Shown here piece by piece: positions 12,847 through 13,021 of a stretch of DNA of 13,021 nt. The stretch comes from Pseudomonadota bacterium (GTDB lineage Bacteria; Pseudomonadota; Alphaproteobacteria; Rs-D84). The notes under the pieces are model-generated. The model searched no databases and was not told where the DNA came from. It saw only the letters and a program-made list of their open reading frames with translations. The translations under genes and the position numbers were made by a program. How positions within the stretch are numbered: position 1 is the stretch's first letter; each line of letters begins with the position of its first letter. The stretch is taken from NCBI GenBank assembly GCA_009781955.1, contig WQUT01000031.1, positions 1-13,021 of the forward strand, given 5' to 3'.

Positions 12847-12883
12847 CGGATTTTCCGGCGGCTCTGCCGCCGATGAAAATCCG
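12847..12883. repeat. Hairpin E: CGGATTTTC tip-variable hairpin
   Basis: Outer stem CGGATTTTC / GAAAATCCG, inner stem CGGCGGC / GCCGCCG, loop TCT (AGA on the minus strand). It is the counterpart of hairpin D with a different inner stem. Confidence 0.85.
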
Positions 12884-12913
12884 AGGTAGTCAAATCTTAA
12901 ATCCGAAATCAGC

Positions 12914-13021
12914 AATTGTAAAGGTTCAAGATAAGTTTAGATCGGTTTCGACCTAAGCTCGGTTAATAGTAACAAATAGATATTCTCCTGTCTATGATTA
13001 AATCTCCATTCGGTTTCCTTC
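12914..13021. other. Unassigned AT-rich end of window
   Basis: About 108 bases with no credible open frame on either strand. A small GGT-TTCG-ACC hairpin (near 12938-12952) is the only structure seen. It may contain the true promoter of the primase-helicase (minus strand) or the leader of a gene beyond the edge, but no convincing -35/-10 pair is visible. Confidence 0.3.

Larger units (their letters stand above)
12653..12913. repeat. Composite inverted element, copy 2
   Basis: The left arm GATTTAA, GATTTAC, G, GATTTAA, GATCTGC (12653-12681) matches copy 1, then CTACCCCGGAAAGC and TATGGTCGCCCGC. Next come CCCCTTCGCAGAAGGGG (12735-12751), a diverged stretch, and CTAAATTGCCCTTC (12783-12796) with hairpin C inserted before AGAAGGGC (12838-12845). 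Hairpin E and GGTAGTCAAATC follow, ending AAATCAGC (12913). Compared with copy 1 at 8213-8483, the ends point the same way but the core is reversed. It lies directly upstream of the primase-helicase start. I see no gene or confident promoter in it. Confidence 0.86.

Noticed and set aside
12641..12889. Small plus-strand frame upstream of the primase-helicase
   Set aside because: It is a translation of composite element 2 with hairpins C and E; not protein-like.
12914..13021. tRNA or other structured RNA at the right edge (GGTTCAAGAT recalls a T-arm)
   Set aside because: No acceptor, D or anticodon stems can be drawn around it.

Overview
The window looks like a piece of an alphaproteobacterial chromosome (53-55% GC by eye). 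It carries the virion cassette of a T7/podovirus-like prophage on the plus strand and a cellular replication/regulation block on the minus strand. The organism call is an inference. It rests on the style of the capsid and tail-tube proteins, which resemble prophage proteins of uncultured and gut Alphaproteobacteria, on the alphaproteobacterial look of the DnaB, and on the CGTCATTGCGAG-type palindromic repeat.

Layout, left to right. (1) 72-545: a lysine/alanine/proline-rich histone H1-like protein with its own terminator. (2) 848-6331, all plus strand, in T7 order: major capsid protein, a small capsid-associated protein, tail tubular A-like (gp11), tail tubular B-like (gp12), a small coiled-coil protein, a T7 gp17-type tail-fibre N-terminal protein, and a large terminase that stops right after its ATPase domain, with the nuclease half missing. 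No portal, scaffold, small terminase, lysis gene or integrase is visible, so I read this as a decaying or domesticated prophage, not a complete one. (3) 6400-12638, all minus strand: an unrecognised 212-aa protein, a double-HTH regulator with a LexA/CI-like C-terminal domain that seems to have lost its catalytic serine, the replicative helicase DnaB, and a fused archaeo-eukaryotic-type primase/SF2 helicase of the kind annotated from TOTE conflict systems.

The most striking part is the non-coding DNA. Nearly every spacer is filled with fold-back sequence. Six spacers hold inverted arms built from short tandem units, mostly 7-mers (13-mers at one locus). Each locus uses a different unit, but both arms of one locus use the same unit. 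These arrays run right up to, or into, the ends of genes: they supply stop codons for three genes and a possible start codon for the terminase. Two copies of a ~265-bp composite inverted element flank the dnaB/primase-helicase block, and their cores appear flipped relative to their ends. Two hairpin families keep their flanks but replace the hairpin tip with unrelated, still self-complementary sequence around a three-base loop. Together these look like an active, locus-by-locus process that creates and maintains palindromes between genes.

How the genes might work together: the phage cassette would make head, tail tube and fibre adaptor but could not cut DNA with the visible terminase. The histone-like protein probably compacts DNA. 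The HTH regulator has an operator-like palindrome inside its own promoter, so it is likely autoregulated. DnaB and the primase-helicase are both replication-fork type enzymes, but they are separated by a repeat-filled spacer with its own promoter candidate, so they are probably transcribed separately.
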